Assembly (NCBI GenBank): GCA_023453125.1 | Contig: JAEXUB010000108.1 | Coordinates: forward strand, 1 to 64,000 | DNA: 64,000 bases | Direction: 5' to 3' | Origin: Bacteroidota bacterium | Lineage (GTDB): Bacteria > Bacteroidota > Ignavibacteria > Ignavibacteriales > Melioribacteraceae | Shown: piece after piece, positions 1-9,050 of the stretch | Layout: each line of letters starts with the position of its first letter | Numbering within the stretch: position 1 is the stretch's first letter | Notes under the pieces: model-generated | Database searches by the model: none | What the model was told of the DNA's origin: nothing | Seen by the model: only the letters and a program-made list of their open reading frames with translations | Translations under genes and position numbers: made by a program

Positions 1-1289
1 GATGATGTGGAATAAGTGCATCTGAGGGAATCGGTATAGAACAGGAATCCCTTTCTGTCATAATCATATGATGCATTCCAAGCGGCGGTTGGAGTATTCT
101 TGGTTTTGTTGCCTCCGGTTGGACTTCTATACCAATCCATCATTGCAGTCATAAGCCGCGGGATAGTTGTGAGTGTAAGGCTTGTTTTCTTGAATGCATT
201 AACCGAGTCGGCGCCGAGTTTTTTGTTTATTGCCCAGGTTAAAGGAGCTCCTTCTCCTGTAACGCCAGCGCTTGCCCACTTATTAAACCATGCCTGCCCT
301 TCAGAAGAAACAACATAATAATTTTTCTTTATAGTATACTGTGTTGAATCGTTGGGTTCGGTAATAACCCATGTCATTCGGGCCAGCCCTCTTGAATCAT
401 ATTCCTTGCTGTCTGTGAACTCAAGCTGTCTTGTTTTATCAGTATCGTTTCCGGAAGCAAATGAATCATAAAAAAGGTTGTTAGTAATTTCCACTTTCTT
501 GCCCACTTTGCCGAGAGACAAAGTACCGTGAAAGCTCATGGCATTAACAATAGTATTATGGTCGAATTTCATATACTTGATGTTGGCCGTACTGCCATAG
601 TGACGGATAATGCGGTCCTGGGCATTGACAAAAGTATTGTTCACTACAATAAGTGAGTCGCACGAGCCCGCTCTAAGGTCAAGGGCTTTTCCTGCGCCGA
701 AGTTCGATGTTCCAAGATATCCCATATTAGCAAAAATGCAGTTATAAAGTTTTACTACTCTTGGAGCCGAATCGGTTCTAATGTGGTTTCCTGAACTGTT
801 TGTAAAAATTACTCCGTCGCATACAATATCAAAACCCTGTGCGGTTGCCGTAATTAGTGCTCCCTGCATGTTCCCAATTGTTGACGGGTCATATTCAAAA
901 ATTCCGTCAAGTATAATATCCTTAAGCCAGATATTTCCCCTTACTTCAAATATTCTGCCCGGAGTGGTGCCGGTAGTAGTGTTTCTTAAAACAAAAATTA
1001 TCGGTTTTCTTCCAATCCCGTCCTGAGCTTTCATTCTCATTACCCAGCCGGAATTTCTAATGGATGTGTTGCAGTAGTAAATTGAATTACGCTGAAGTAC
1101 GTAAATACGGTCAGGGTCAAGCCTGGCACCTGAGCCGTCAACATCTGCAGCAATAAAATCATTGATGTAAGTCATTGAGGTTGTTGGAGGAGGAATAAGA
1201 AGCTCATGCGGATTACCCTGAGCATACAGAGTGCCCGCAATTAATAAAACGCTCAGAATGGGAAAAATCAGTCTTGTTACTTTTTTCAT
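1..1289 (-). CDS. Secreted right-handed beta-helix (pectate-lyase-like) protein, C-terminus beyond window
   Basis: The frame is open from an ATG at 1289 to the window edge (429 codons), so the gene is partial at its 3' end. A GGAGG sits about 4 bases before the ATG. The protein starts with a clear signal peptide (MKKVTRLIFPILSVLLIAG, cleaved near LYAQ). The rest is made of short strand-turn repeats with Asn pairs at the turns (for example NNTFVNAQDRI and NNLFYDSFA), as in parallel beta-helix pectate-lyase-like proteins of Bacteroidota. It ends 38 bases before the TonB receptor gene and is probably co-transcribed with it. A role in binding or cutting pectin is inferred from fold and neighbours; I see no diagnostic catalytic motif. 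Confidence 0.8.
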   Translation of the reverse strand, partial: MKKVTRLIFPILSVLLIAGTLYAQGNPHELLIPPPTTSMTYINDFIAADVDGSGARLDPDRIYVLQRNSIYYCNTSIRNSGWVMRMKAQDGIGRKPIIFVLRNTTTGTTPGRIFEVRGNIWLKDIILDGIFEYDPSTIGNMQGALITATAQGFDIVCDGVIFTNSSGNHIRTDSAPRVVKLYNCIFANMGYLGTSNFGAGKALDLRAGSCDSLIVVNNTFVNAQDRIIRHYGSTANIKYMKFDHNTIVNAMSFHGTLSLGKVGKKVEITNNLFYDSFASGNDTDKTRQLEFTDSKEYDSRGLARMTWVITEPNDSTQYTIKKNYYVVSSEGQAWFNKWASAGVTGEGAPLTWAINKKLGADSVNAFKKTSLTLTTIPRLMTAMMDWYRSPTGGNKTKNTPTAAWNASYDYDRKGFLFYTDSLRCTYSTS

Positions 1290-1327
1290 GTTGCCTCCAT
1301 TTATTAAAAATACACTTTATGAGTACG

Positions 1328-4300
1328 TTACAGTGTTATTTTCATGCCGAGATCAGCATTAAGCCCGTATTTCTCGCTCCAGTCATTTAATGTCCATCCC
1401 GTAATTCTATTCTTTATTGATGTACCTTCTTCGGTATTCGTAAGATTATTCAAATTGAACATAACCGATATGTTAGGAGTGATTTCCTGTTTCAGCGCAA
1501 GATCCCATCTTGAGAATGAATTTACAACTCTGTCATTTCTCTGTGTTGCAGAGAAGAATGAATTGTATTCTCCTTGGTAGAATATTGATAATCTGGCGGA
1601 GAATCCTCCAACGTCGTAACCGATTGCAAAATTTCCGAAGAATTCAGGCTGCCCTTCCAGCTTCTGCATTTTCTCGAACATAACCGCACGTGTCTTTTCA
1701 ATCGGGAATGGGATTCCGGGAATTGTTACATAATATTTTTCCTGGCGGGATTGGGTGACAAAAGTTTCGGAGCGGACAAAAGAAAGATTATAGCTTATAA
1801 CAAAGTTAGAAAGGAACCCGGGGAGGAATTTCAGGTTTGCCTGATGTTCAATTTCAAGCCCCCACACACGTGTCGGCTTTTCCGAATTATAAGGATATGT
1901 GAGTCCGTAATCTAGTGTTCCGAACGGAGTCCTATAGGCGATTCCAAGGCTGTCAAGAACCTGCTGTCCATTAGTCTGAATTCCCGCTATCAAGTGATAC
2001 ATATCTTTAATATCCTTGTAGAAAAGAGAAACTGAAAATAGTCCTATTTCATTGCTGTATAAAGAGGTATTTAACTCAAAATTCCATGCCTTTGCTGCTT
2101 TTAGACCGGGGTTCCCAATCTGAAGGCTGTTCCCCGAATATAATGTGCCGGTGCTTCTTGCGATGTAATTTTCGAGCCTGTGGTTAAAATCGGGCCTTGC
2201 AATTGCGCGGTATGCCGCAAGCCTTATATTCAGGAATTCAGTAGGCTTTACTGTCAAATGAAAATTCGGCAGCCAAATTGTTTCCTTGAAAGATGCAGTC
2301 GTATCCCTTAAAATTCCTGATGGAGCCGGAAAACCGGATAAACCCTGCGGAGAATATCTCGATTTGTAATCGTTATCTTCCTGCTCCATTCTTAATCCCG
2401 CAATAAATGTTATATCGGGACCAAGATGCAGGCTGTTCATAAGATAGAAGGAGGAAATTCTTTCTTCAATATCATAATAGTTTGCATCGGCTTCAAAGTT
2501 GCGGCTGTATTCCGGACGGCTTCCATCCGCAGTTCCGAAACCATATCTGTTTATCTCCCTCCATGCTCTGATAGCATCTCTGTTCAGAATCGGGTTAAGC
2601 AGATAAGAGTCATATACATTCCTGTTCGCAGGATTCAGGTCGAGAAAATTGGAGACAAGAATGCGAGCTCCGTCTTTGGCAAGATTTGCAAACCGTGTTC
2701 CCGCAAAACTTTTAGGAACAATCTGACCATTGTCAAGTCTTACAAATCCGCCTGTCTCATATATATAATAAGGAGCTACATATTCGCTTCCTTCCCTGAA
2801 TCTTGTCTTGTTTCTGTATTTACCTCCAATCTTGAATTCTCCGGTAATCATATTGCTGATATTGTATTTCTTCTCGAGGTCTAGAAAAACAGTCTTTTCT
2901 TTATCCAGATTTTTTTCGGCTCTGTCATAGCTAAGGTTGGCAAATGCCTTCTGGAAATTATTTAATGCGAATTCAATTATTTTTTCGGCCGGACCCTTTA
3001 AATACATATCAGGAACATTTCTCATATGGGATATCGGATTCCCCTGTGAATCTACTGCCGGCGGCTCCATAAAATCTATATTAAAATCATATGGATATTC
3101 CATTTTCGACTGGGCAAATGAAAGCCCCCAAGTCAGGTTGAGACCCAAAAGATAGTTTTCTCCCCTGATTGAACTGTTAAAAGTGTTAATATCCTGTTCC
3201 CTGTCCCTTGCCCCGTATGTAAGTGAAGACCCGTTAGTAGGATAATTTCTATTGTAATCGATATAATTTCTGTTTGTACTGTTAAAAACATTATTAATTC
3301 TTATCGAACCGCTGTCGGGGGTATTAACATCAAGAAGCAGGCTGAATCCTCCCCTCTTTCTGATTTCATTTGTATAGTCGAGAGTAAAATTTGTTATTTC
3401 GTAATCGTTGCCGTTATCAATTCCGGTGAGATTATAATCAAAGTTTATATTTTCCTTGCTCCTGTTTTTTCTTTCGAGATTTGCGGCTACCTGAACTCCG
3501 AGCAGCCCGTCAAAGAAACGCTCTCCGTATTTGAGCGCAAAATCGTATTGCTCGTACGATTTATCCATCTTATTATAAGCCCCTTTTGTATCAAGCCTAA
3601 TCATTCTTTCCGAAGGGGCTTTTTTAGTTACAAGGTTAACGCTTCCTGCAATTGCATCGGCATCTTTGTCCGGGGTTAATGCTTTAAATAATTCTATTCC
3701 CGCGAGCGACCCCTGAGAAATGGTGCTCAAGTCTATACCTCTTGAGTTAGCGTCGGTAGGAGCCATTCTGATTCCGTCGATTGTAACTGTTGAGAACTTA
3801 TCGCTTAAACCCCTGAGTACAACCTTATTAGCCTCACCTCCTGAACGCTGAAGAGAAACACCCGGCAGTCTTCCAATTGCCTCTGCGGCATTTGCATCGG
3901 GAAGTTCCTGTATCTTTTCCTCTGATATAACATTTACTATTGTATTTGCACCAAGCTGCTGGTTTATGGCTGCTACTTGTCCGCGTGCCTGTCCTGTAAC
4001 AAGAACTTCATTTATATTAACCGCATCCACAACAATCTTTATATTGACGCGTTTGGACTGGCCGGCAACAACTTCAACTGTCATAAACTTGGTTTTATAG
4101 CCGACATATGAAATGCGCAGCTGATGTCTGCCTGCCGGGATATTTGTTATCTTGTATTCTCCTTCAATGTCTGTCATTCCCCCAAGAGAGGTCCCTACAA
4201 CTGCGACCGTAGCCCCGATAAGTTTATCATTAGTAAGAGAATCAGTAATTGTACCTCTTATAATTCCCTGGGCAAATGCGGTTGAAGAAATAAAAGTTAG

Positions 4301-4342
4301 AAGCAGAATTAGGGATAACTTAAGAAAGAAAGTTGTTTTCAT
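1328..4342 (-). CDS. TonB-dependent outer-membrane receptor with N-terminal carboxypeptidase-regulatory-like domain
   Basis: A 1004-residue outer-membrane transporter. Residues 1-24 are a signal peptide (ending AFAQG). Residues about 25-112 form a carboxypeptidase-regulatory-like beta-sandwich (GTITDSLTNDKLIGATV). Residues about 130-260 form the TonB plug (LPDANAAEAIGRLPGVSLQR, VVLRGL, AGSVNLVTKK), and the remainder is a 22-strand-type barrel. Plug wording resembles the Caulobacter/Xanthomonas oligosaccharide receptors rather than Bacteroides SusC, and no SusD gene is present nearby. A GGAG precedes the ATG. It lies downstream of the pectinase genes and upstream of a beta-helix protein, so uptake of pectin oligosaccharides is the likely job. 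The substrate is inferred from position only. Confidence 0.92.
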   Translation of the reverse strand: MKTTFFLKLSLILLLTFISSTAFAQGIIRGTITDSLTNDKLIGATVAVVGTSLGGMTDIEGEYKITNIPAGRHQLRISYVGYKTKFMTVEVVAGQSKRVNIKIVVDAVNINEVLVTGQARGQVAAINQQLGANTIVNVISEEKIQELPDANAAEAIGRLPGVSLQRSGGEANKVVLRGLSDKFSTVTIDGIRMAPTDANSRGIDLSTISQGSLAGIELFKALTPDKDADAIAGSVNLVTKKAPSERMIRLDTKGAYNKMDKSYEQYDFALKYGERFFDGLLGVQVAANLERKNRSKENINFDYNLTGIDNGNDYEITNFTLDYTNEIRKRGGFSLLLDVNTPDSGSIRINNVFNSTNRNYIDYNRNYPTNGSSLTYGARDREQDINTFNSSIRGENYLLGLNLTWGLSFAQSKMEYPYDFNIDFMEPPAVDSQGNPISHMRNVPDMYLKGPAEKIIEFALNNFQKAFANLSYDRAEKNLDKEKTVFLDLEKKYNISNMITGEFKIGGKYRNKTRFREGSEYVAPYYIYETGGFVRLDNGQIVPKSFAGTRFANLAKDGARILVSNFLDLNPANRNVYDSYLLNPILNRDAIRAWREINRYGFGTADGSRPEYSRNFEADANYYDIEERISSFYLMNSLHLGPDITFIAGLRMEQEDNDYKSRYSPQGLSGFPAPSGILRDTTASFKETIWLPNFHLTVKPTEFLNIRLAAYRAIARPDFNHRLENYIARSTGTLYSGNSLQIGNPGLKAAKAWNFELNTSLYSNEIGLFSVSLFYKDIKDMYHLIAGIQTNGQQVLDSLGIAYRTPFGTLDYGLTYPYNSEKPTRVWGLEIEHQANLKFLPGFLSNFVISYNLSFVRSETFVTQSRQEKYYVTIPGIPFPIEKTRAVMFEKMQKLEGQPEFFGNFAIGYDVGGFSARLSIFYQGEYNSFFSATQRNDRVVNSFSRWDLALKQEITPNISVMFNLNNLTNTEEGTSIKNRITGWTLNDWSEKYGLNADLGMKITL

Positions 4343-4376
4343 TTAACACTCCGATGCTTTTTGCAAACACTAAAGT

Positions 4377-4400
4377 AATTGTTTACTTTATCTTTTACTT
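4377..4400. promoter_or_regulatory. Direct repeat TTTACTT x2 upstream of the TonB receptor gene
   Basis: In the 222-base gap 4343-4564, the heptamer TTTACTT occurs at 4382-4388 and 4394-4400 (period 12). The 12-mer AATTGTTTACTT at 4377-4388 recurs at 12037-12048 before the pectate lyase gene. This may be a shared regulator site 35-60 bases before the receptor start. The rest of the gap is AT-rich with no terminator or small gene that I can see. Confidence 0.35.
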
Positions 4401-4564
4401 AAAATGGCAAAAAATATTTTTACAAGCAAGTATTATTTAAAAAAATTCTAATTTGGCTAAAAAACACAAAAAATCGTGCCAATCCGCATCAAACACTCTA
4501 AATCCTTCATTGGCAAATAGGACAGTAACTCGAGGATAGCAATTCTGTACAAAATAATGGAAAT

Positions 4565-5824
4565 TCACTGAATCCGCCCTTCAACTTTGGTTAATTTAGA
4601 CTCTAATTGTCTTAAAGATACAGTAGCTCCTGTTCCCCAAAATGCGCCGCCGGAAATTTCAGCAGTTCCTATTTCGGCATCATCCAATTTCTCATTCCCA
4701 ATAAACTTTAGAATATTTGTGCCGCTCCCTGAGTGATATAAAAATTTCTTGCTTCCTGCAATTACTGAGGGGGAACCTTCCACGGTAACTTTTTCGTCAA
4801 TGTATAGAGTAATTACAGTCCCCTCAATTTTAAATTTAATTATAGATGGGCCGGCAAGTTTTTCCGGATCCCATCTCCCGCCGTAAACCGAAGATGCATT
4901 AACAATACCATTGCTGTTAAGTTTGATAATTCCCGGCAAGTTATTTATCAGCCAGTCCGGATTTCCCCCTTCCCTGCTGCAATTCAAAAAGTAATATCTT
5001 TCCCCCCAGTTGAATGGCCTGTCTCTTTCAGGCTGGTCAGGATAAGTAACCCTGTAAATAGGTCGATCGCTCATTGTCTTTGAAAATTTGCAATCCAGCA
5101 GAATAAACTGAGCATCGTAATGATGCCTGCCCAATTCCCATCCTTCCACTCCGCCGAAACGGCAATTCTGAAGAACAAATTTCTGATTTATATTTTCTCC
5201 CCCTGCGTGCCAAAGGGCCGCGCTCTTTTTTACTTCATAGAATTCCGAATCCCTTATGTAACACCAGCCTCTTGGACATACAAAATCGACTGCACCCTCA
5301 AAATAGCAGTTCCAGCAATAATAAAGTCCGGTTTTATGATCCCACAAGGAAACCGTATCTCCCCCTTTGCTTATGAAACGGCTTTGCAGTAGAATTGTCC
5401 TTGTTCCGGTTCCGTATATAGTGAATGCATGAGGGCCTATCTGCGGCTGTGTATTTTCAACTGTTATTCCCTCAATTATAATATCATCGGCAAAAATATT
5501 AATAATTCCGGGTCCTATTGAATCCTTGCTTGCATCCCAGTCGCTGCGGAGCTGCGGATATTTAATAAATGTCCTATCCGGGCTTTCTCCCAAAAGAGTA
5601 ATATAGTCTCTGTCTATTCTGATTTTCTCTTCATATAAACCGGCTTTAATTAGAATTATCACTCTTTCATAATTAAACTGGGGAATTGACCTGACTGCTT
5701 CTGATATTGTTTTGAAATCCGCCTCTCCCTTTTGCGAAACCGTAAGCACCATCTTTCTTTCTGCCTTCAGGCTTACCGGGAATGAGCAGATTATAAAAAG
5801 GAATATTATCAGAGACTTTTTCAT
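4565..5824 (-). CDS. Pectinesterase (carbohydrate esterase family 8)
   Basis: A 419-residue secreted enzyme removing methyl groups from homogalacturonan. Signal peptide at 1-21. The beta-helix carries the family signatures in order: GLYEEKI (about 62-68), GDTVSLWDHKTGLYY (about 155-169, replacing the usual QDTL block), AVDFVCPRG with the catalytic Asp at 180, and ELGRHHYDAQF (about 230-240). The last block matches the canonical LGRPW segment but has His-His instead of Pro-Trp, so Arg233 is kept and the substrate-stacking Trp is not. About 90 C-terminal residues follow the helix and look like a small beta domain. The start overlaps the GH28 stop by 4 bases, so the two are translationally coupled. 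It is last in the pectinase operon. Confidence 0.88.
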   Translation of the reverse strand: MKKSLIIFLFIICSFPVSLKAERKMVLTVSQKGEADFKTISEAVRSIPQFNYERVIILIKAGLYEEKIRIDRDYITLLGESPDRTFIKYPQLRSDWDASKDSIGPGIINIFADDIIIEGITVENTQPQIGPHAFTIYGTGTRTILLQSRFISKGGDTVSLWDHKTGLYYCWNCYFEGAVDFVCPRGWCYIRDSEFYEVKKSAALWHAGGENINQKFVLQNCRFGGVEGWELGRHHYDAQFILLDCKFSKTMSDRPIYRVTYPDQPERDRPFNWGERYYFLNCSREGGNPDWLINNLPGIIKLNSNGIVNASSVYGGRWDPEKLAGPSIIKFKIEGTVITLYIDEKVTVEGSPSVIAGSKKFLYHSGSGTNILKFIGNEKLDDAEIGTAEISGGAFWGTGATVSLRQLESKLTKVEGRIQ

Positions 5825-7509
5825 TCTTTCATTATCCTTAAAGCATCTTTTGATGCACCGGGAGCAAATTCTACTCTGGCAACAACCAAACCGGCATTTT
5901 TGCCCTTCACGGAAATATTTCTACTCTTCTCCCCTTCAATCCTGATTATTTTCGAAACTCCCTCCGCAGCATCAATACCATCAATCGCAACACCTGCCGT
6001 CTGGTTAATAAGCAGCAATGGAGAAGCGGCAATAATATTCATTCTTTTAAGTGAAATATTAAATGCATTGTAAACGGATATTCCTCTATCCGATTTGAAG
6101 AATACCTTATCGAAACTTATTCCGGCAACAGGCATCTCTGGAAGCCCCTGAATTAAAATAGCATCCTTCGCACCATCGCAAATAATATTTGTAAAAGATA
6201 TATTCCTGAATTGAGGAGTAGTTTCATCTGCTTTTACCTCTTTAAGCTCTTTATTCTTATCTGAGGCCGATTTATCTTCCATCGGCGCAACACCCCCGTA
6301 AAGCAGATTAAAGCTTACAGCCTCGGCGGGGATATCTTTCATATAAATATTGCTTACCCAAATATTTTCAACAATTCCCCCTCTCCCCCGTGCGCTCTTA
6401 AAACGAAGCCCTACATCTGTACCGATGAAATTGCAGTTATCCACTTTAATATTGCGAACACCGCCTGACATTTCGCTGCCGACAGTAAATCCACCGTGCC
6501 CGTGGTAAACAACACATCCGCTTATTATTAATTTCTCTGCGGGCATACCTCTCCTGCGCCCTTCGTCATCACGTCCCGATTTAATGCAGATTGCATCATC
6601 CCCTACATCGAACCTGCAGTTATAGATTATTGTGTTAGCGCAAGATTCAACATCTATTCCGTCTCCGTTTTGAGAATACCAGGGATTCCTCACATTTACA
6701 TCAACAGCTATTATATTTTTACATCTGAGCGGATGCAGATTCCATGCCGGCGAGTTCTGGAAAGTTACTCCGTCAAGAAGAATACCTTCGCAGTCAATAA
6801 GACTCAATAGTACAGGCCTGAAAAAGAGTTTGTATCTTTCCGCATCCTGCTTTGAAAGGTTCCTTCCTTCGGTTTTCATTTTTGGTACCAGAACAGAAGC
6901 TTCTAGCGCTTCCTTCGACGGCCACCACGTTTCCCCTTTCAGGTCAAGGACTCCCCCCGATGATGTAAGGTCTTTCCATTGGCTTGCCGTAAGCTTGAAT
7001 TTTTTGACGGGACGCCATACTTCTCCGGCGCCGTCAATTATTCCTTTACCGGTAATAGCAATATTTTTCAGATTCCGCCCCATAATCGGAGAAGCACACC
7101 GGTACTGATCGTAACCTTCCCAATTGCTTTCAATTATCGGATAGAGGGAGACATCGCGGCTGAATTGTAAATGAGCCCCCTGCTCAAGATGAAGATTAAC
7201 ATTATTTTTAAGAAAAAGGGGCCCGGTAATCCATATGCCGGAAGGTATTATTACTTTCCCCCCGCCGCTATTTGAACATTCATCAATTGCTTTTTGAATT
7301 GCAGCGGTATTTAATGACTGCCCCTCCCCCTTTGCACCATATTTAGTAATATTAAACTTTCTATCCGGAAATCCGGGAACCGGAATAGTCTTCATTTTGA
7401 AAGGAAGATTTTTATAAAGAGGGGAAAGAAAAGAATAATCCGTTTGTCCCTGTACAAAAGCTGCAGAAACAATAATAGAGACGAATACAATTAAAATCTT
7501 TTTCAGCAT
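5821..7509 (-). CDS. Polygalacturonase (glycoside hydrolase family 28)
   Basis: A 562-residue secreted hydrolase of galacturonan chains. Signal peptide at 1-21 (ending FVQGQ). The GH28 catalytic blocks are present: NGDGID (281-286, usually NTDG), GDDA (303-306), HGHGG (336-340) and GLRFKS (367-372), giving the three catalytic Asp plus the Arg/Lys subsite. An insert of about 60 residues (165-230) between early coils is typical of exo-acting bacterial members, so exo-polygalacturonase is plausible. The C-terminal 130 residues continue the helix and add a short beta domain. It starts 22 bases after the CE12 stop and overlaps the pectinesterase start by 4 bases. Confidence 0.93.
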   Translation of the reverse strand: MLKKILIVFVSIIVSAAFVQGQTDYSFLSPLYKNLPFKMKTIPVPGFPDRKFNITKYGAKGEGQSLNTAAIQKAIDECSNSGGGKVIIPSGIWITGPLFLKNNVNLHLEQGAHLQFSRDVSLYPIIESNWEGYDQYRCASPIMGRNLKNIAITGKGIIDGAGEVWRPVKKFKLTASQWKDLTSSGGVLDLKGETWWPSKEALEASVLVPKMKTEGRNLSKQDAERYKLFFRPVLLSLIDCEGILLDGVTFQNSPAWNLHPLRCKNIIAVDVNVRNPWYSQNGDGIDVESCANTIIYNCRFDVGDDAICIKSGRDDEGRRRGMPAEKLIISGCVVYHGHGGFTVGSEMSGGVRNIKVDNCNFIGTDVGLRFKSARGRGGIVENIWVSNIYMKDIPAEAVSFNLLYGGVAPMEDKSASDKNKELKEVKADETTPQFRNISFTNIICDGAKDAILIQGLPEMPVAGISFDKVFFKSDRGISVYNAFNISLKRMNIIAASPLLLINQTAGVAIDGIDAAEGVSKIIRIEGEKSRNISVKGKNAGLVVARVEFAPGASKDALRIMKE

Positions 7510-7531
7510 AATTTATCTTTCCGGAATTTTA

Positions 7532-9037
7532 TTACTTATTTCCTTTCTTAAGAAGCCATTCAAAGAGATTTACGGCAGCCTCATAATTCTGGTATTCAGC
7601 CGTGAGGCGCCTGTGGTCAATATACTCATTATAAATCCATGGATCGCCTACCGCAAAAACATACCCTTTACCGAAACTTGCTTCTGCCATTACTACATTC
7701 CCTTTATCGGTAAGAACCGGGAGAGCATTTCCATCGAGAGAAAGGGTAGATATTTCCTTAAGGTAAATATTTGCAATTCCCTTAAAGAGAGGGTGACCGG
7801 GGAATGAATTAATTTTGCCCATTTCCCATTTGGTTCCTTCAACTTTGTTCAGGCTAACTTCATTAAATTTAATTCCGAATCGGGAGGCAAGCCGGTTGAA
7901 ATTTTCAAATTCGCAGTTGCCGTAGTCATTCCCCATTAAAAGAAGCACTCCCCCGTTTTCTACATATTTCACAATTTCATTTATATCCTTCTCCGATATA
8001 TAGTTCGGGGAAGGAGACTCTTTGGGGGTGTCAGGATCAACAATTATATATAAAGAGTAATTCTTCAATTCTTTAAACAAGGGAGCGGATTTTATGCAGG
8101 CAACCCGGGCCCCCAGGTTTTCAATTGCATTGGCTAAAATGCTGAATCCCGAATTTTCCTTGTCCTCCCAGGTATAATGGAACTGTACTTCGGTACCAAG
8201 AGGATTTTTTTTCTTTTCGCAATTGAAATAATAGTCGAGTGCGGCAATCTTACCATTTTCCTCATTCGGAAAAACAGGTTCTGCAATTATCTTATCGGCA
8301 AAGGGGAGCTTCAATTCGGCAATGCCGCCTGCTACCATTTTTGCAATTTCAATTGCGCCTTTGCGAGTAAAGTGAGTATTGTCCTCTTTCCCCTCTGGAA
8401 ATGATTTATATTTCCCCGGCTTTATATGAAGAAATAACTCCTTTGTTTTTTCTTCCCCAAGCTGCGTAAAAAATTCAAGGCTCTTTTTGTGAATGTCAAT
8501 CAGGTATGTATTTGCAGCGGCAGCAACTTCTCTTACAACTGCCGGATAATCACCGTGCTGATCGATAAATTTTCCGTTTGAATCAAACTTCCTTCTGTTT
8601 ACGGGAGTAAGCAGTACCGGGGTAGCCCCCTTTTCTTTTATTTCTTTAATGTAACGGAGGAGATTGATCCTGTAATCTGTGTTTGCTTCGGCATACCTGG
8701 ACGTGTCTGAAATCTTTGAGTCATTATGCCCGAACTGAATAAATACAAAATCCCCCTGTTTAAGTTTATTATAAACAACCTGCCAGTGCCCAAGAGTGCG
8801 GAAACTCCTAGTGCTTCTTCCGTTAACGGCGTGGTTTTCAATAACTACATCATCTGTAAAAAAGTTTGGCAGAAGCTGCCCCCATCCCCTTTCCGGATTG
8901 TCATCCATCTGTTTATCGGCGCATGTTGAATCGCCGATTAAGTAAATAACCGGCTTTGATTCAAAAAGAAAGAATGCAGTAAAAACAAATAACGCCGGAA
9001 TAAACAGAGGAAATAATTTTCTTTTTGTGTAATTCAT
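7532..9037 (-). CDS. Rhamnogalacturonan acetylesterase (CE12, SGNH fold) fused to a C-terminal amidotransferase-like domain
   Basis: Start chosen at ATG 9037, 13 bases after the GH105 stop, because AAGGA sits 7 bases before it and the product then begins with a membrane-type leader (residues 8-25); an upstream Met at 9136 would overlap the GH105 gene. The SGNH blocks are clear: GDSTCADK (Ser37), NHAVNGRS (Gly73), FGHND (Asn105) and DNTHF (Asp219, His222). The enzyme removes acetyl groups from rhamnogalacturonan I. Residues about 265-501 form a second domain with alternating beta/alpha pattern (YIIVDPDTP, GGVLLLMGNDYG, GYVFAVGDPWIYNEY), resembling the GATase-like/DUF4350-type module sometimes found on GH105 proteins. 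Its function is unknown. Confidence 0.9.
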   Translation of the reverse strand: MNYTKRKLFPLFIPALFVFTAFFLFESKPVIYLIGDSTCADKQMDDNPERGWGQLLPNFFTDDVVIENHAVNGRSTRSFRTLGHWQVVYNKLKQGDFVFIQFGHNDSKISDTSRYAEANTDYRINLLRYIKEIKEKGATPVLLTPVNRRKFDSNGKFIDQHGDYPAVVREVAAAANTYLIDIHKKSLEFFTQLGEEKTKELFLHIKPGKYKSFPEGKEDNTHFTRKGAIEIAKMVAGGIAELKLPFADKIIAEPVFPNEENGKIAALDYYFNCEKKKNPLGTEVQFHYTWEDKENSGFSILANAIENLGARVACIKSAPLFKELKNYSLYIIVDPDTPKESPSPNYISEKDINEIVKYVENGGVLLLMGNDYGNCEFENFNRLASRFGIKFNEVSLNKVEGTKWEMGKINSFPGHPLFKGIANIYLKEISTLSLDGNALPVLTDKGNVVMAEASFGKGYVFAVGDPWIYNEYIDHRRLTAEYQNYEAAVNLFEWLLKKGNK

Positions 9038-9050
9038 TCTTCTTTCCTTA

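Noticed and set aside
2426..2884. 152-residue plus-strand frame inside the TonB receptor gene
   Set aside because: Shadow of the receptor barrel, no domain or ribosome site.
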